Assembly (NCBI GenBank): GCA_016719945.1
Contig: JADJYE010000032.1
Location: 186,001 to 250,000, forward strand
Length of the DNA: 64,000 nt
DNA from: Polyangiaceae bacterium
GTDB taxonomy: Bacteria > Myxococcota_A > Polyangia > Polyangiales > Polyangiaceae
Reading direction: 5' to 3'
Part shown: in pieces, positions 42,307-52,594 of the stretch
Layout: every line of letters begins with the position of its first letter
Numbering within the stretch: position 1 is the first letter of the stretch
The notes under the pieces: model-generated
Database searches by the model: none
The model's input: only the letters and a program-made list of their open reading frames with translations
Told to the model about the DNA's origin: nothing
Position numbers and translations under genes: made by a program

Positions 42307-43265
42307 ACGTTGGGTGGCTCCGCGCGGCCGTCGTCGTCGAGCTCGCGCTCATCGTCCCGCTCGGGCTGCTCTCGGCCTGCGGCGATTCAACCACCACGGC
42401 CGCCGGCGGCGCTGGGGGTGATGGCGGCGCTGGGGGCGCGGCGAGCCTCGACTTCGTCGCCGGCGCAGACCGCCCGGTGACGGTGAAGGTTCCTCCCGGG
42501 TACGACCCGGCTAGCCCCGCGCCGCTCGTCATCCTCTTGCACGGCTATGGGGCCACCGGCTTCCTGCAGGACGTGTACCTGGAGCTCGGAAGGGCGGCGA
42601 TGGAGCGCGGCGTGGTGTTCGCCGCGCCGGACGGCACACGAGACTCGCTCGGGCGGGCGTTCTGGAACGCGACCGACGCGTGCTGCGATTTCGAGGACTC
42701 CGGGCCCGACGACTCGGCGTACCTGGCTAGCCTCGTCGACGAGATCTCCGCAGCCGTTGCGATCGATCCTGCGCGAGTCTTCTTCGCCGGCCACTCCAAC
42801 GGCGGCTTCATGTCCCACCGCTTCGCCTGCGACCACGCCGAGGTCGTCGCGGCGATCGCCAGCGTCGCCGGCGCGATGCACGTCGACCCGACCGACTGCG
42901 CGCCCTCCGAGCCGGTGAGCGTGCTCCAGGTCCACGGCACCCTCGACGATACGGTGCTCTACGAGGGAGGCGAGAGCGTCCCGGCGTCCGGCGAGCTGGA
43001 GCCGGGCGGACCCTACCCGAGCGCGCTGGAGACCGCGGGCACGTGGGTCGAGCAGGATGGGTGCGACGCTACGCCGACCGAGGGCGAGCCCGTGGACCTC
43101 GACGTGTCACTCGATGGCGCCGAGACGACCGTGAGCGCGTGGGGCTCCTGCGATGAGAACGTCGCCGTCGAGCTGTGGACGATCGAAGGGGGCACGCACA
43201 TCCCCATCTTTTACGACGACGTTGGCGGCGTGATCTTGGATTGGCTGCTCGCCCACCCGAAGTAG
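42303..43265 (+). CDS. Lipoprotein esterase of the LpqC/PHB-depolymerase type
   Basis: A 320-residue protein starting at ATG 42303 within the stop of the transferase (ATGA). The lipobox is L-L-S-A-C-G and a Gly/Ala/Thr tract runs to about 48. The alpha/beta-hydrolase domain shows V-I-L-L-H-G-Y-G-A-T, A-A-P-D-G-T, W-N-A-T-D-A-C-C-D-F (typical of the PHB-depolymerase/feruloyl-esterase group), nucleophile G-H-S-N-G-G, H-G-T-L-D-D-T-V and a last H in G-G-T-H-I-P-I-F. It likely hydrolyses an ester outside the cytoplasm. Translational coupling to an N-end-rule transferase is unusual. Confidence 0.85.
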   Translation: MNVGWLRAAVVVELALIVPLGLLSACGDSTTTAAGGAGGDGGAGGAASLDFVAGADRPVTVKVPPGYDPASPAPLVILLHGYGATGFLQDVYLELGRAAMERGVVFAAPDGTRDSLGRAFWNATDACCDFEDSGPDDSAYLASLVDEISAAVAIDPARVFFAGHSNGGFMSHRFACDHAEVVAAIASVAGAMHVDPTDCAPSEPVSVLQVHGTLDDTVLYEGGESVPASGELEPGGPYPSALETAGTWVEQDGCDATPTEGEPVDLDVSLDGAETTVSAWGSCDENVAVELWTIEGGTHIPIFYDDVGGVILDWLLAHPK

Positions 43266-43269
43266 GCGG

Positions 43270-45240
43270 TCACCCCCACGCGGCGCGGCACGCGGTCGAC
43301 GCGGCGTCGCAGAACTCGCGCTGGATCTTGCCGAGCAGCTCCTCGGCGCTCGCGATCTCCGGGGCGCGCTCGGCGAGCAACCGCTCGACGACGGGGGCGA
43401 CGGCGACGCCCGCCTTCGCGACGCGATCGGCGGCGTCGAAGCTCGGCTCGGTCGTCTGACGCAGGCGCTCGCGCGCCGGGTCGACGAACACGGTGCCGAC
43501 CTGGACGAGGGACTTGGAGAGGGCGGCCAGCACCTCGCGCGTGTGCTCCTCGACGGCCGCGCGGCGCTCGGCGGCGAGGCGCCTGTGGGCCGCCTCGATC
43601 CCCTCGGCGCGGGCGACGCGAGCGCTCTCGACGCGCGCCTGCGTGTGTTGACGCTCGAGCTCGATCTGCTTGGCCCGCGCGATCGCGCGCAGCCCGTCTT
43701 CTTTGAGGCGCTTCTGCTCGACGCGCAGCCGGTCGACCTCCGCGTCGATGGCGACCTGCTTCTGCTCGAGCAGGGCCACGATCTGCTCGACCTCGGCGGC
43801 GGGCAGCGGCCGGGTCGGCCGCTTCGTGCCGAGCTTCTCCGAGAGGGCGCGCAGGCTCTTCTCGGCCTCGAGGGCTCGACCGCGTACGTCCGCGAGGCTT
43901 CGCTCGGTGATGGCCTGCTCGGCGTGGGCGGTCTGCACGCGGACCTCCGACGCCGCGTGCTCGACCTTGTGCTGCGCGTGGAGCTGCCCGAGCTGGGCGA
44001 GCGAGCCGCGCTCGGCCTCGAGCCTCGCGTCGCCCTCGGCCACCCTCGCCCGCCAGTCGTCCTTGCCGAACAACAGGGGCTCCTTCTTGCGCAGCTCCTC
44101 GTGCTCCGCGCGCGCCGCCTCGAACGCCGCGGCGCGCTCCGCGAGGGCCTTCTCCTCCTCGGCGAGGGCCGCGACCATGTGGGTCGACGCCTCGGCATAT
44201 TCGGCCGCGACCGCGACCCTGCGAGACAGCTCGCGCACCAGCTCGGACTCTCGCGCCCGGTGGGCCGCGACCTGCTCCGTCAGGTGGACCCAGTCGAGCA
44301 GGGAGCGCGACAGCTCGATGTCCGCGCTGCCTTCGTCTCGCTTGCCGAGCGCAGCGGTCACGTCACCCTCGAGCTTGGCGAGGCGCGACGCGATGTCTTC
44401 TTTGCTGCGCTTGAGCTGCTCACTCTCCTGCGCCAGGAGCTCCAGCGTCTTCTCGGCGCGCTCGAGCTCTTCGGTCCCGGCCATCCCGATCGCGAGCAGC
44501 TCGGGCGGCAGCTCGGCGACCAGCGGCAGCTCCTCCGGGAAGGTCTGCGGCACGGGCGCGTCGACGAAGGCCCACACCTTGTCGATAGCGTTCTTCAAGA
44601 ACGGCAGGCAGGTCTGGTAGACCTGCTGCATCCGAGCGCGGAGCTTCTTGTACTCGTCGGCCGCGGTCGCCGGGTCGTCGAGCGACGGCAGGGGGACGGC
44701 GTGCAGCGCGTCCTGGGTCTGCTTCGCTCGGAGCAGCACCGTCTCGATCATCGGGTCGAGACGCTCCGTGCGGTCCGTGCGATCTGCGGCGGCGCGCGCC
44801 GCTTCGGCCGCGCGGAGCTTGTCGGCCGTCTCGAGCGCAGCGGCGCGGAGCGATGAGAGCGCCTGCAGCGCCTCCGAGTTCTCGCGGGCCGCTGCGCGGC
44901 CGACCTCGACGAGGCGAGCGAGGTCGCCGAGGTTCTGATCTCGCTCACCTTGGAACGAGAACCGGCCGACGACCTCGTACACGTCACAGAGCGCCTCGAG
45001 CCCCTCGGGATCCTCGGGCCGCCAGAGCGATCCCAGCTGAGCGGGGGGCTCGCGCACCGGATCGGTCAAGGTCGAGAGCGCCGCCAGCGGCACCGGCCCC
45101 AGGTCGCGCACGAAGGGACCGAGCTCGTCTCGGATCGCGTGCTCGGTCGCGACGAGGCTCTGCCACACTCGCTCGAGCTGGGAGAGGATCGCGAGGTAGA
45201 ACCTGACGTAGCTCTTCAGGGGGGCAAGATCGTAGGCCAC
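43270..45240 (-). CDS. Long coiled-coil protein of the Hsp70/GTPase/kinase block
   Basis: A 656-residue protein without signal peptide or membrane helix. The N-terminal 260 residues are mixed helical (M-A-Y-D-L-A-P-L-K-S-Y-V-R at the start, a P-L-P-S-L-D-D-P linker near 205). Residues about 265-590 are almost continuous coiled coil, rich in Glu, Ala, Arg and Leu heptads (LERAEKTLELLAQESEQLK onward), interrupted once by F-G-K-D-D-W. A last helical segment ends S-T-A-C-R-A-A-W-G. It is the promoter-distal gene of the block, starting 15 bases after the kinase stop. The role is probably a scaffold or a partner of the GTPase. Confidence 0.8.
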   Translation of the reverse strand: MAYDLAPLKSYVRFYLAILSQLERVWQSLVATEHAIRDELGPFVRDLGPVPLAALSTLTDPVREPPAQLGSLWRPEDPEGLEALCDVYEVVGRFSFQGERDQNLGDLARLVEVGRAAARENSEALQALSSLRAAALETADKLRAAEAARAAADRTDRTERLDPMIETVLLRAKQTQDALHAVPLPSLDDPATAADEYKKLRARMQQVYQTCLPFLKNAIDKVWAFVDAPVPQTFPEELPLVAELPPELLAIGMAGTEELERAEKTLELLAQESEQLKRSKEDIASRLAKLEGDVTAALGKRDEGSADIELSRSLLDWVHLTEQVAAHRARESELVRELSRRVAVAAEYAEASTHMVAALAEEEKALAERAAAFEAARAEHEELRKKEPLLFGKDDWRARVAEGDARLEAERGSLAQLGQLHAQHKVEHAASEVRVQTAHAEQAITERSLADVRGRALEAEKSLRALSEKLGTKRPTRPLPAAEVEQIVALLEQKQVAIDAEVDRLRVEQKRLKEDGLRAIARAKQIELERQHTQARVESARVARAEGIEAAHRRLAAERRAAVEEHTREVLAALSKSLVQVGTVFVDPARERLRQTTEPSFDAADRVAKAGVAVAPVVERLLAERAPEIASAEELLGKIQREFCDAASTACRAAWG

Positions 45241-45255
45241 GAGAGGCCTGGCATC

Positions 45256-46957
45256 TTAGCGAAGGAATCGCACCGCGACGACGATGCCGGCCACGAGGGC
45301 GAGCGCGGTGCAGATCCAGGCCACTGGCAGCGCGAGCCCGGCGTACGCGTCGGCTGCGGCGACCGCGATCATGAGCCCGACGGCGACCGCGGCCACGTCG
45401 TAGGCGGCTGGCGGACGTGCCTGCCTGGCCGCAGCGGGAGCGGCGCTCGGCTGGGGTGCGGCGGCAGGCGCGGCGGCAGCCGGAGCGGGGGCGGCCTCGG
45501 TGGGGCTCGACGTCTCGACCGGCTGCGGGCTCGACGAGCGCTCCGCTGTGGGGGGCAGGGGCAGGGGCAGGCTCCGGCGGCGGGGGGGTGGGCCGAGGAG
45601 TCGGGGCATCGGCCGGGGGCGGCGGCTCGGGGGCCGTCGCGTTCGCGGGGAGCTCGAGCGAGGGGAGCTCCGGTGCTCGTGCGACCGGCGGCGGCGCCGA
45701 GGGTACCTTCGACGGACCTGGGGGCTTCACCGAGAGGCTCGACGCGCGGGGGGGCTCGTCCTCGTCGTCGTCCCAGCGGACCGGCATCGCGATGAGGGGC
45801 ATGCTGGCCCTGCCCGCCGACAGAGACCGCGGCAGGTCCAGCGCGTCCTCGAGCTCACCCCAGAAATCCTCGACGGACCGCGTGCGGTCGCGAGGATCGA
45901 CGGCGAGGGCGCGGCGGAAGACGTCCTCCAGGTCGTCGTCGATCTCGAGGCCGAGCGCGCGGGGGGTCGGGCGCTTCTTCGGATCGAGGCACTGCGTGAG
46001 CATCGCGGCGGCGCTCCCCTCCAGCGCGGGTCGCTGCGTCAGCACCTCACCGAGGGTGATCGCGAGGGCGTAGACGTCCGTCCACGCGCCGGTCTGTCCG
46101 AACTGCTCCGGCGTCCACTGCTCGGGGGCGGCGTAAGCCGGCGTGAACATGTTCTTCACGCCCGCAGACGTCGCTCCGCCGGCCTCGCGCGTCGCGGCCA
46201 TGCGGACCTTCGCGATGCCGAAGTCGAAGATCTTGATGACCTCACCGCCGTCCTGCTTCGCCACGAAGATGTTGTCGGGCTTGAGATCGCAGTGGAGGAT
46301 CGCGAGCCGTCCTTGCGCGCTCGGGAAGTTGTGGGCGCGGGAGAGGGCGCGCGCGACCGGCGTGAGCAGCGACACCGCGCGCCGCGGGCTCAAGGGCGGC
46401 TTCGAGGCCAGGATCCGCTCGACGATCGTGTCCTTCAGGGTCGAGCCCTCGAGCCACTCGAGCGCGATATAGGGGACGACCTCGCGGTTCTTGAGGCGGA
46501 ACGCGTCGAGAGCGAGGGGTCGCACGATCTCGGGGCAGCTCGAGGAGAGGCGGAACATGAGCTCGCCCTCCTTCTTGAACTTCAACAAGAAGTCCTCGCG
46601 CTCGGCCCCCCTGAGGGTCGGCGGGATCTTGAGGAGCTTCAGCGCGGCGGGGGCCGCGAAGCGGGTGTGGGTGGCCTTGTAGATGACGCTGAAGCCGCCG
46701 TGCGCGACCACCCTCTCGACCTCGAACACGTCTTGGGTCGTCCCCACGATGCCGAAGAGATCACGCGGCGCGCTGGGGTCGACGGGGGCCGCCTCCTCCC
46801 CCTTCGGCGGCGCCGGCACCCCGAGCGCGGCCATCAGCTCGTGGGTCGAGCGGGGGGCGCGGGTCGGCCCAGGAGCGAGCTCCGGCTGCGCCGACGTCTC
46901 GTCGGCGCGCGGATCCCGCCACTGTCCCCGGATCTCTTTGACGTCGAGCTTGGCCAT
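45256..46957 (-). CDS. Serine/threonine protein kinase with C-terminal membrane helices, apparently frame-shifted
   Basis: Starts at ATG 46957. A leader of about 60 residues precedes the kinase domain (about 65-330): V-V-A-H-G-G-F-S-V-I-Y-K-A Gly loop, Lys in A-L-K-L-L, H-C-D-L-K-P-D-N (HRD changed to HCD), F-D-F-G-I-A-K and Y-A-A-P-E. A Pro/Ala-rich region follows, where the kinase frame would lose its natural end. Skipping one G of the G6 at 45550-45555 joins it to a frame with T-A-E-R-S-S-S-P-Q-P and two membrane helices (D-V-A-A-V-A-V-G-L-M-I and L-A-L-V-A-G-I-V-V-A-V) ending F-L-R at 45256. The span is one base more than a whole number of codons. Corrected product: about 566 residues, an inner-membrane kinase. 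Confidence 0.75.
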
Positions 46958-47031
46958 TCGAGAGGACGCCCGAACGTGCAGCGTATCGGGCGCAGCGCCG
47001 AGGCGCCAAGTTCGGCTTCGCGAGCCGCCCC

Positions 47032-49627
47032 TCAGGCCCCGGCGGGGGCCTGCGCCGCCGGAGACCCGAACAGCTCCTCCAGGGCCTCGATGTCGGCCCT
47101 CGCGCGGGCCTTCTCGGCCTCCAAGGCCGCGAAGCGATGCGGCCACACGAGCGTGCACTCGCTTCGGACCCAGCGCCGAAGCGACTGCTCGCCCTCGCGA
47201 TCGATCCACGAGTCGTGCACGGTCCGCACCGCCTCCTCGTGGTACTTCTGCAGGCCTCGGGGGTGCTTCGCGAGCGCCTCGAGGAAGTTGCAGATCCGCT
47301 CCACGTCCTGCCGCACCCTGAGCAGCATGCGAGACCAGTCCCGCGGCGGGGCGGTGGGCCCCAGGGGCGCCTGCGGCGCGCCAGCCGGTTGGCCCGGGGC
47401 GGGCTGCGGCGCCGGCGCACCGGCGGGCGGAGCGACCTTCTGCGCCTGGGCCGAGGGGAACCCTCCGAGGCTCTTGTCCTCCCCCGCGAGCCCGAGCTTC
47501 GACCGCATCGCTCCGAGCATCCCGGCGGCGCCGGCTTTGTTCTCCGGCTCTCTCGGGGTCTCTGCGTCGGAGGTCGCCGCTTGGCCGTTCGTCGCGCCGG
47601 GCGCAGCGTCGCGCGCCATGCCGAAGAACTGCTCGAGCCCGGCCATCTCCCGCTCTCGCATGTCGCGATCGCCCGGGTCGGTCGCGTCGAGGATGTCGAC
47701 GATCTGGCGCGCGAAGTAGCGTGAAAGCACCTCGAACGCGACGTCGGCCTTGGCCATCTCGTTGTTCTGGTAGCGCACGACGCTCTCCGGACACGTGCCC
47801 GGCCCGGCCGAGCGCGTCGATCCTCTCGACGAGGGACTTTCCGCCCGGCAGCAGCATCTCGAGCCGCCCGCCGTCGTAGCTCGACTCCACGAACATCTCG
47901 GTCAGCATCCGCTCGACGCTCTCACGCGCGGTGTTGCGAAAGTCCTCGCCGAGCCCGGCGATCTTGGCGGCGACGCGCTCGCGCATCTGCTTGCGCATCT
48001 CGATCTCGACGGCGGTCTCGTTCATGAGGCCGGGGCTCGGCATCTGCCTGCGCTTGGCCTCGGCCTCTTCGGGGGTGAGCCGCGAGAGCAGGTCCTCGCG
48101 GATCTGCTTGATGCGCGCGTCGGCGCGGGCGGCGCGCTGGATCCGCGCCGGCTCGCTGACCTCGTGGTCCATGAACGCCGAGAGGCGATGCCTGATCTCG
48201 GGCAACAGGCCGATGGGGTCCTCTCCGGCACGGATGTGCTCGAACAACACGTCGAACTGCTGCTCGCCGCGTCGCTCGAACTCACGATCGCCGAGCGCGT
48301 CCTTCACGGCCACCAGCACGCCTCGGAGCTGGGCCTCGAGCTCGACGAACTCGGTCCGCACCGACTGGATCACCTTCTGATCGAGCATCTCGACGTCGGT
48401 GTTGAGGTAGCGAAGGACGGCGGCCTGCAGCATCTCGAGCCCGCTGACCGGCACGGTCGACCCGTAGAAGTCCATCAGCTGCTTCGCGACCGGGTGCGAC
48501 ATGTCCGCGCCCTTGTGGACCCACAGCTTCGAGTACGGGAACACGCGGTCCACGCCGTGCGCAGAGAAGTTCTTCGTCGCGAGCTGCCAGTGCCAATTTC
48601 CGTTTTCGTCCGGGTGATCGAACAGATCGATCTTCGTCAGCACGACGAACATCCGGTCCTTGAGGCTGATGCTCCGGTCGGCGCTCTGAGCGGTGCGCAA
48701 CAGCTCGATCTCGTTGCGGACGAGCGACGGGCGCGTCACGTCCTTCACGAAGATCGTGACGTCGACCTCGTTCGTGAGCGCCTCCTCGGTGTCGCGGCGC
48801 GCCTTGTCGCTGGGCGCGTCGATGCCGGGCAGGTCGACGAGCACGACGCCGGGCATCGCGCCTTGGACCGGGATGTTGACGCTGACGATCTTGACCGCTC
48901 GCACCCCACCGTACGGGCGATTGCCGTTCTTGGTGTCCTTGAGGGCGATGTACGGGCGAATGAGATCCGCGAGCTCGTCCAGGCTCTTCGCGGGCAACAC
49001 CAGCGGCGACTTGCCGAGGTTCTGCTTGATGTGCGGCAACGTCGCCGCGATCTCTTGCAGCTCGACGAGCGCCGCCTGCTCCTTGCGGCCCGAGCGATCG
49101 GGGTCATCGACGTCGTAGCCTTCACGCGCGCGGAACGTGGCCTTCATTCGCGCGATCTCGGCCTCGTTGAGCCCCTCCCAGCGATCCGCGCTGCCCGGCT
49201 CCAGCGCGTCGAAGTAGCTGGCGATCCGCTGCTTGAACTCCTCTGGGCCGTAGAAGTGGACCGTCGCCTCGAACTTCCCCTCCTCACCGGGCTCGACGAC
49301 CGTGGTGCTCCACGTGCACCGCTCGGCCTCGCTCGGCAGGAGCTTCTCGCTCTTGAGCCACGCGGAGAGGAAGGCGCTCTTGCCCTGCTTCTCCAGGCCG
49401 ACCACGCCGATCTTCACGACGCCCTTCGCGAGGCGCTTCTCGCGGTCGAGGCAGCGCGCGCGAAGATCCTCGATCTTGCGCTTGATCTGCCCGAGCGAGC
49501 GGGCGCTGTCGCTGTCGGGCGGGAAGTAGCCGAGGAACCGATCGGCGAGCTGCCGATAGCGGAGGATCTTGTCGGCGGTGGACTTCAGCTCGCGCGCGTT
49601 CTGTCTTCTGCCTTCCGGGCTCCACAT
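47032..49627 (-). CDS. Dynamin-like large GTPase (SrfC-like), apparently frame-shifted
   Basis: Starts at ATG 49627 with GGAGA upstream. The GTPase domain shows G1 G-L-E-K-Q-G-K-S-A (about 76-84), G2-like C-T-W-S-T-T, G3 D-L-P-G-I-D (about 265) and G4 L-T-K-I-D (about 332). Long helical regions follow (LRGVLVAVKDALGDREF onward), as in dynamin-like proteins. After D-A-L-G-R-A-G the frame turns Arg-rich. Removing one base of the CCC at 47798-47800 (or 47803-47805) joins it to C-P-E-S-V-V-R-Y-Q-N-N-E, a helical continuation with a Pro/Gly-rich linker and a Trp/Arg-rich helical end at 47032. Corrected length is about 864 residues. It belongs with the Hsp70-like gene 60 bases upstream. Confidence 0.78.
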
Positions 49628-49687
49628 AGCGTCGGTCTTCTCCGGTTCGGTTCGGTCGTGCGCGTCGGGCTCAGCCCGGCGCGAGGG

Positions 49688-52552
49688 CTAGCGCAGCGCC
49701 TTGGTGAGGCTGAGAGGTGCGACGAGCGGCTCCGCGCCGTCGCCCGAGCCTGCGCGATCGAGGCACAGGACGATCTCGTCGGGGGCGACGACCGCCACGT
49801 AGAGCCGGCCCACCTGGCCCGGCGGCAGGCCGGTCGGGACCAAGAACACGCGCGGATCGTTCGAGGTCATCTTCCCGGGGAGGTACTCGCGCGACACACG
49901 GAGCGGCATCTTCGTATCCCAACGCCCGAAGTCGAACATGTGCGGCCCCGGCTCTCCGGGCTTTCCACTCGGCGCGCCCATCGGCACGATCGCGGCAAAT
50001 TTCGGGGGAAACCCTCGCAGATCGCCCAGGAAGTAGCCAAAGCCTTGGGTCGCTCGCACGAGGTGGACCTCGTGGTTCGCGAGCTTGAGCGCGCCGAGAG
50101 CGACGGCCGTCTTCGGGGTGACGCCGACGATCGTCACCCCGCGCTCGGTGCGCGCCGGCGTCTCCCAGAGGACGACGCCGCTCAGCGGGGCTCGTGCGCT
50201 GTCGGGGCGCCAAGGCTCGAACGCCTCACCGGGCTTCGCGAGACCGAGCTCCTCCGCGACAGCCTGCGCGACGAACGCGCTTCGTGACGAGTTGCCCGCC
50301 AGCAACACGAGGATGCCCCGATCGAGCAGCGACCCTTGGGGCTCGACCGCCTCGTTGGGCCACTTCGCGCTCGCCATGGTGCTCTCGAGGAGCGTCGTCC
50401 CCTCATGGATCCGCGCCATGAGGTGCGCTCGAAGCGACGCCGCGACGGCAGACAGGTCCCCGCCCAGCGCGTCGACGGTCGTCTCCGTGCCGTCGATGCG
50501 CGACAGCGCCAGGCCCGCCGCCGGGTGAGGCGCCTCTGCGGGCCCGTATTTCACCCGCTCGAGCCGGAGCGCCCGCTCGATGCGCAGCCAGTTCTGCCGC
50601 GCGGCGAGGCCGCGTTTGTACAGCTCCGGCTTTCGCGCGAGGTGGTTCACCGGCACCGTGACCGGCCGCATCATCGGCACGTCCTTCGCTTCCATCTCCG
50701 GCAGGACGGAGGGGTGCTGGTGGACGAGCCACGCGAGCTCGTGGGTCAGCACGTCGCCGCCGAGATCGGGTTGGCCGTTCACCTGGAGGGTCTCGATCAC
50801 GGTGGAGGAGCCGTGCGCCGATTGCTCCTCTTCGGTCGCCGGGCGGAACCGCCCGCAGGCGACGTCCAGCGTGCCGCCGCCGAGATCGAACACGACGAAG
50901 CGCAGCTCGCCGTGTCGCTCGACGAGCGGAGCCACGTCGGGGTGCGCGCAGAGCTCGGGGCACACCTCGACGGCGAACGCTTCGGCCTCCGACGCGACCG
51001 CCTCGACGCGCAGCTCCGAAGCAGGGATGTCCTCGGGCAGCGCCAGCTGCAGGCCCTTCTTCACCTCTTCGTCGAGGAGCGCGCGGATCTTGGCGTCTCC
51101 CTTCGAGGGGTGGGTCAGCACATAGTGGAGGAAGACGTCCTGGCCGGGGCGGTTGATGGCCCGGCCGAGCAGGTACGCGTAGGCGCGGACGAGGGCGCGA
51201 ACGCGCGCCTCGTCGAGCAGGAAGTCGTGCTGCTTCGCGCGATCACGCAGCTGCGGCGACGCGTCGAGGCCCAGCACGCGCTCGGGGAGGAGCTTCAGCT
51301 GCCCGACGACGCTGTTCGGGGCCTCGGCCTGGGCCGCGAGCGCGGCGTGGCTGCCGCGAACGACCCGCGCGAGATACGGGAAGCGGGCTTCGGTCTCCAT
51401 CTGCGCCCAGAGCTGCTCGTGGTCCTCGACGAGCAGCACGGCGGGGTTCTCGGCGGCCCTCGCCGACTCGTCCTGGTGGGCGCCGTCTTCAGGGGGCCGG
51501 CCCAGCTGAAGCAGCGAGCGGTACCCACGCTGCACCAGCGCCGCGACCGTCGAGCTCGTCCCGAAGTCGATGCCGACCGCGGAGAGTCGCTGGAACGTCT
51601 TCAGGTGGGGCCGAGGGTCTCGGACCCGCACCGCCAGCGGCGCGCTCCACAGCAAGCGAGCGCGGCCCCCGCGCAGGTCGGGAGCGTCGCCTGGCAGCTT
51701 GAACTCGAGCGCCTGCGCGCCCTCGGGCGCGAGCAGCACGTCCTTGCCCTCCTCCGGGATCGCCCCGAGGTCCGCGTGGCCAGTGTCGAACACGAGCTCC
51801 GTCTCGGTCACCGCGGCGCGCGCCCGGCGCTGGGCGGCGTCCTCCTGGAGCGCGCCATGAGCGGCGAGCGCGTGAGAGAGCCGCTCGAGCCTCCGCTCGA
51901 GGCGCCACCCCGAGCCCTCTGGGCTCGCCCAGGTCAGCGTCAGGCGGAGCAGCGCCTTGCCGCTCCCGCGCCAGAAGCCCTCCTCGGGGTTCTGCAGGTC
52001 GAAGCTGCGCCGCTCACTCGCTCCGTACAGCTCGGCGTCGGTGATGTCGGACAGCTCGATCGACGCCAGATGCGGACCCGACCCTTCGACGCGCTGGAGG
52101 GTCAGATCAACGAGCGCGACCGTTCGCGCTGCGGCGGTGGAGCCGACGGGTTGCGCCACGATGCTCAGGGAGGTCGTCTCCCCCAGCAAGGCCGTGAGCT
52201 CCGATAGCGGAGCCCGCAGCTCCACGTGGAAAGGAACCGGTCCGTCGCCCGAGCCCTCTCCGACGCGCGCGACCGCGCCGCGCGCCCCGCCCAGGTGCAT
52301 CCTCAGGTCGAACGTCGCCGCGGTGTGGCCCTCGAGGCGGAGGACCACCTCGGCCACGCCGAGCCACCCGTCGAACGCGGGCAGCACGACCTGGGTCGCC
52401 GCGGTCACGGGGTGACCCGCCACGATCGCGATCGCGCCCGAGCCGCGCGCCCCCTCGGCGGAGCCCCGCACGACGCGGAGATCGATTTCGTCGATCCTGA
52501 GCCTGGCGCCGCGGGGTCGGGACTCGGTGGGCGCCGGAGCAGAAGCCGTCAT
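49688..52552 (-). CDS. Hsp70/actin-like ATPase with N-terminal extension (SrfB-like)
   Basis: A 954-residue protein. The first 320 residues are a beta-rich domain of no recognised family. The actin/Hsp70-type ATPase begins with phosphate-1 G-I-D-F-G-T-S-S-T (about 329-337), followed by helices, and phosphate-2 V-F-D-L-G-G-G-T-L-D-V-A (about 553-565); L-L-A-G-N-S-S-R-S fits the adenosine motif. The usual DnaK substrate-binding domain is not evident; instead about 170 residues of strands end the protein. This layout resembles the large Hsp70-like SrfB proteins. It is the first gene of the block and 42 bases from the flavoprotein gene, which reads in the same direction. Confidence 0.82.
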   Translation of the reverse strand: MTASAPAPTESRPRGARLRIDEIDLRVVRGSAEGARGSGAIAIVAGHPVTAATQVVLPAFDGWLGVAEVVLRLEGHTAATFDLRMHLGGARGAVARVGEGSGDGPVPFHVELRAPLSELTALLGETTSLSIVAQPVGSTAAARTVALVDLTLQRVEGSGPHLASIELSDITDAELYGASERRSFDLQNPEEGFWRGSGKALLRLTLTWASPEGSGWRLERRLERLSHALAAHGALQEDAAQRRARAAVTETELVFDTGHADLGAIPEEGKDVLLAPEGAQALEFKLPGDAPDLRGGRARLLWSAPLAVRVRDPRPHLKTFQRLSAVGIDFGTSSTVAALVQRGYRSLLQLGRPPEDGAHQDESARAAENPAVLLVEDHEQLWAQMETEARFPYLARVVRGSHAALAAQAEAPNSVVGQLKLLPERVLGLDASPQLRDRAKQHDFLLDEARVRALVRAYAYLLGRAINRPGQDVFLHYVLTHPSKGDAKIRALLDEEVKKGLQLALPEDIPASELRVEAVASEAEAFAVEVCPELCAHPDVAPLVERHGELRFVVFDLGGGTLDVACGRFRPATEEEQSAHGSSTVIETLQVNGQPDLGGDVLTHELAWLVHQHPSVLPEMEAKDVPMMRPVTVPVNHLARKPELYKRGLAARQNWLRIERALRLERVKYGPAEAPHPAAGLALSRIDGTETTVDALGGDLSAVAASLRAHLMARIHEGTTLLESTMASAKWPNEAVEPQGSLLDRGILVLLAGNSSRSAFVAQAVAEELGLAKPGEAFEPWRPDSARAPLSGVVLWETPARTERGVTIVGVTPKTAVALGALKLANHEVHLVRATQGFGYFLGDLRGFPPKFAAIVPMGAPSGKPGEPGPHMFDFGRWDTKMPLRVSREYLPGKMTSNDPRVFLVPTGLPPGQVGRLYVAVVAPDEIVLCLDRAGSGDGAEPLVAPLSLTKALR

Positions 52553-52594
52553 GGCGCGGCGGAGCGTACAAGACCGCCGCCGCTCCGGGTAGCT

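Noticed and set aside
44984..49627. A single 1,547-codon minus-strand frame read as a GTPase-kinase fusion
   Set aside because: The middle and the tail are Arg/Pro-rich off-frame readings; one-base shifts restore two normal proteins with proper ends.
47795..50287. An 830-codon plus-strand frame opposite the GTPase
   Set aside because: Antisense shadow; G1, G3 and G4 motifs are on the minus strand.
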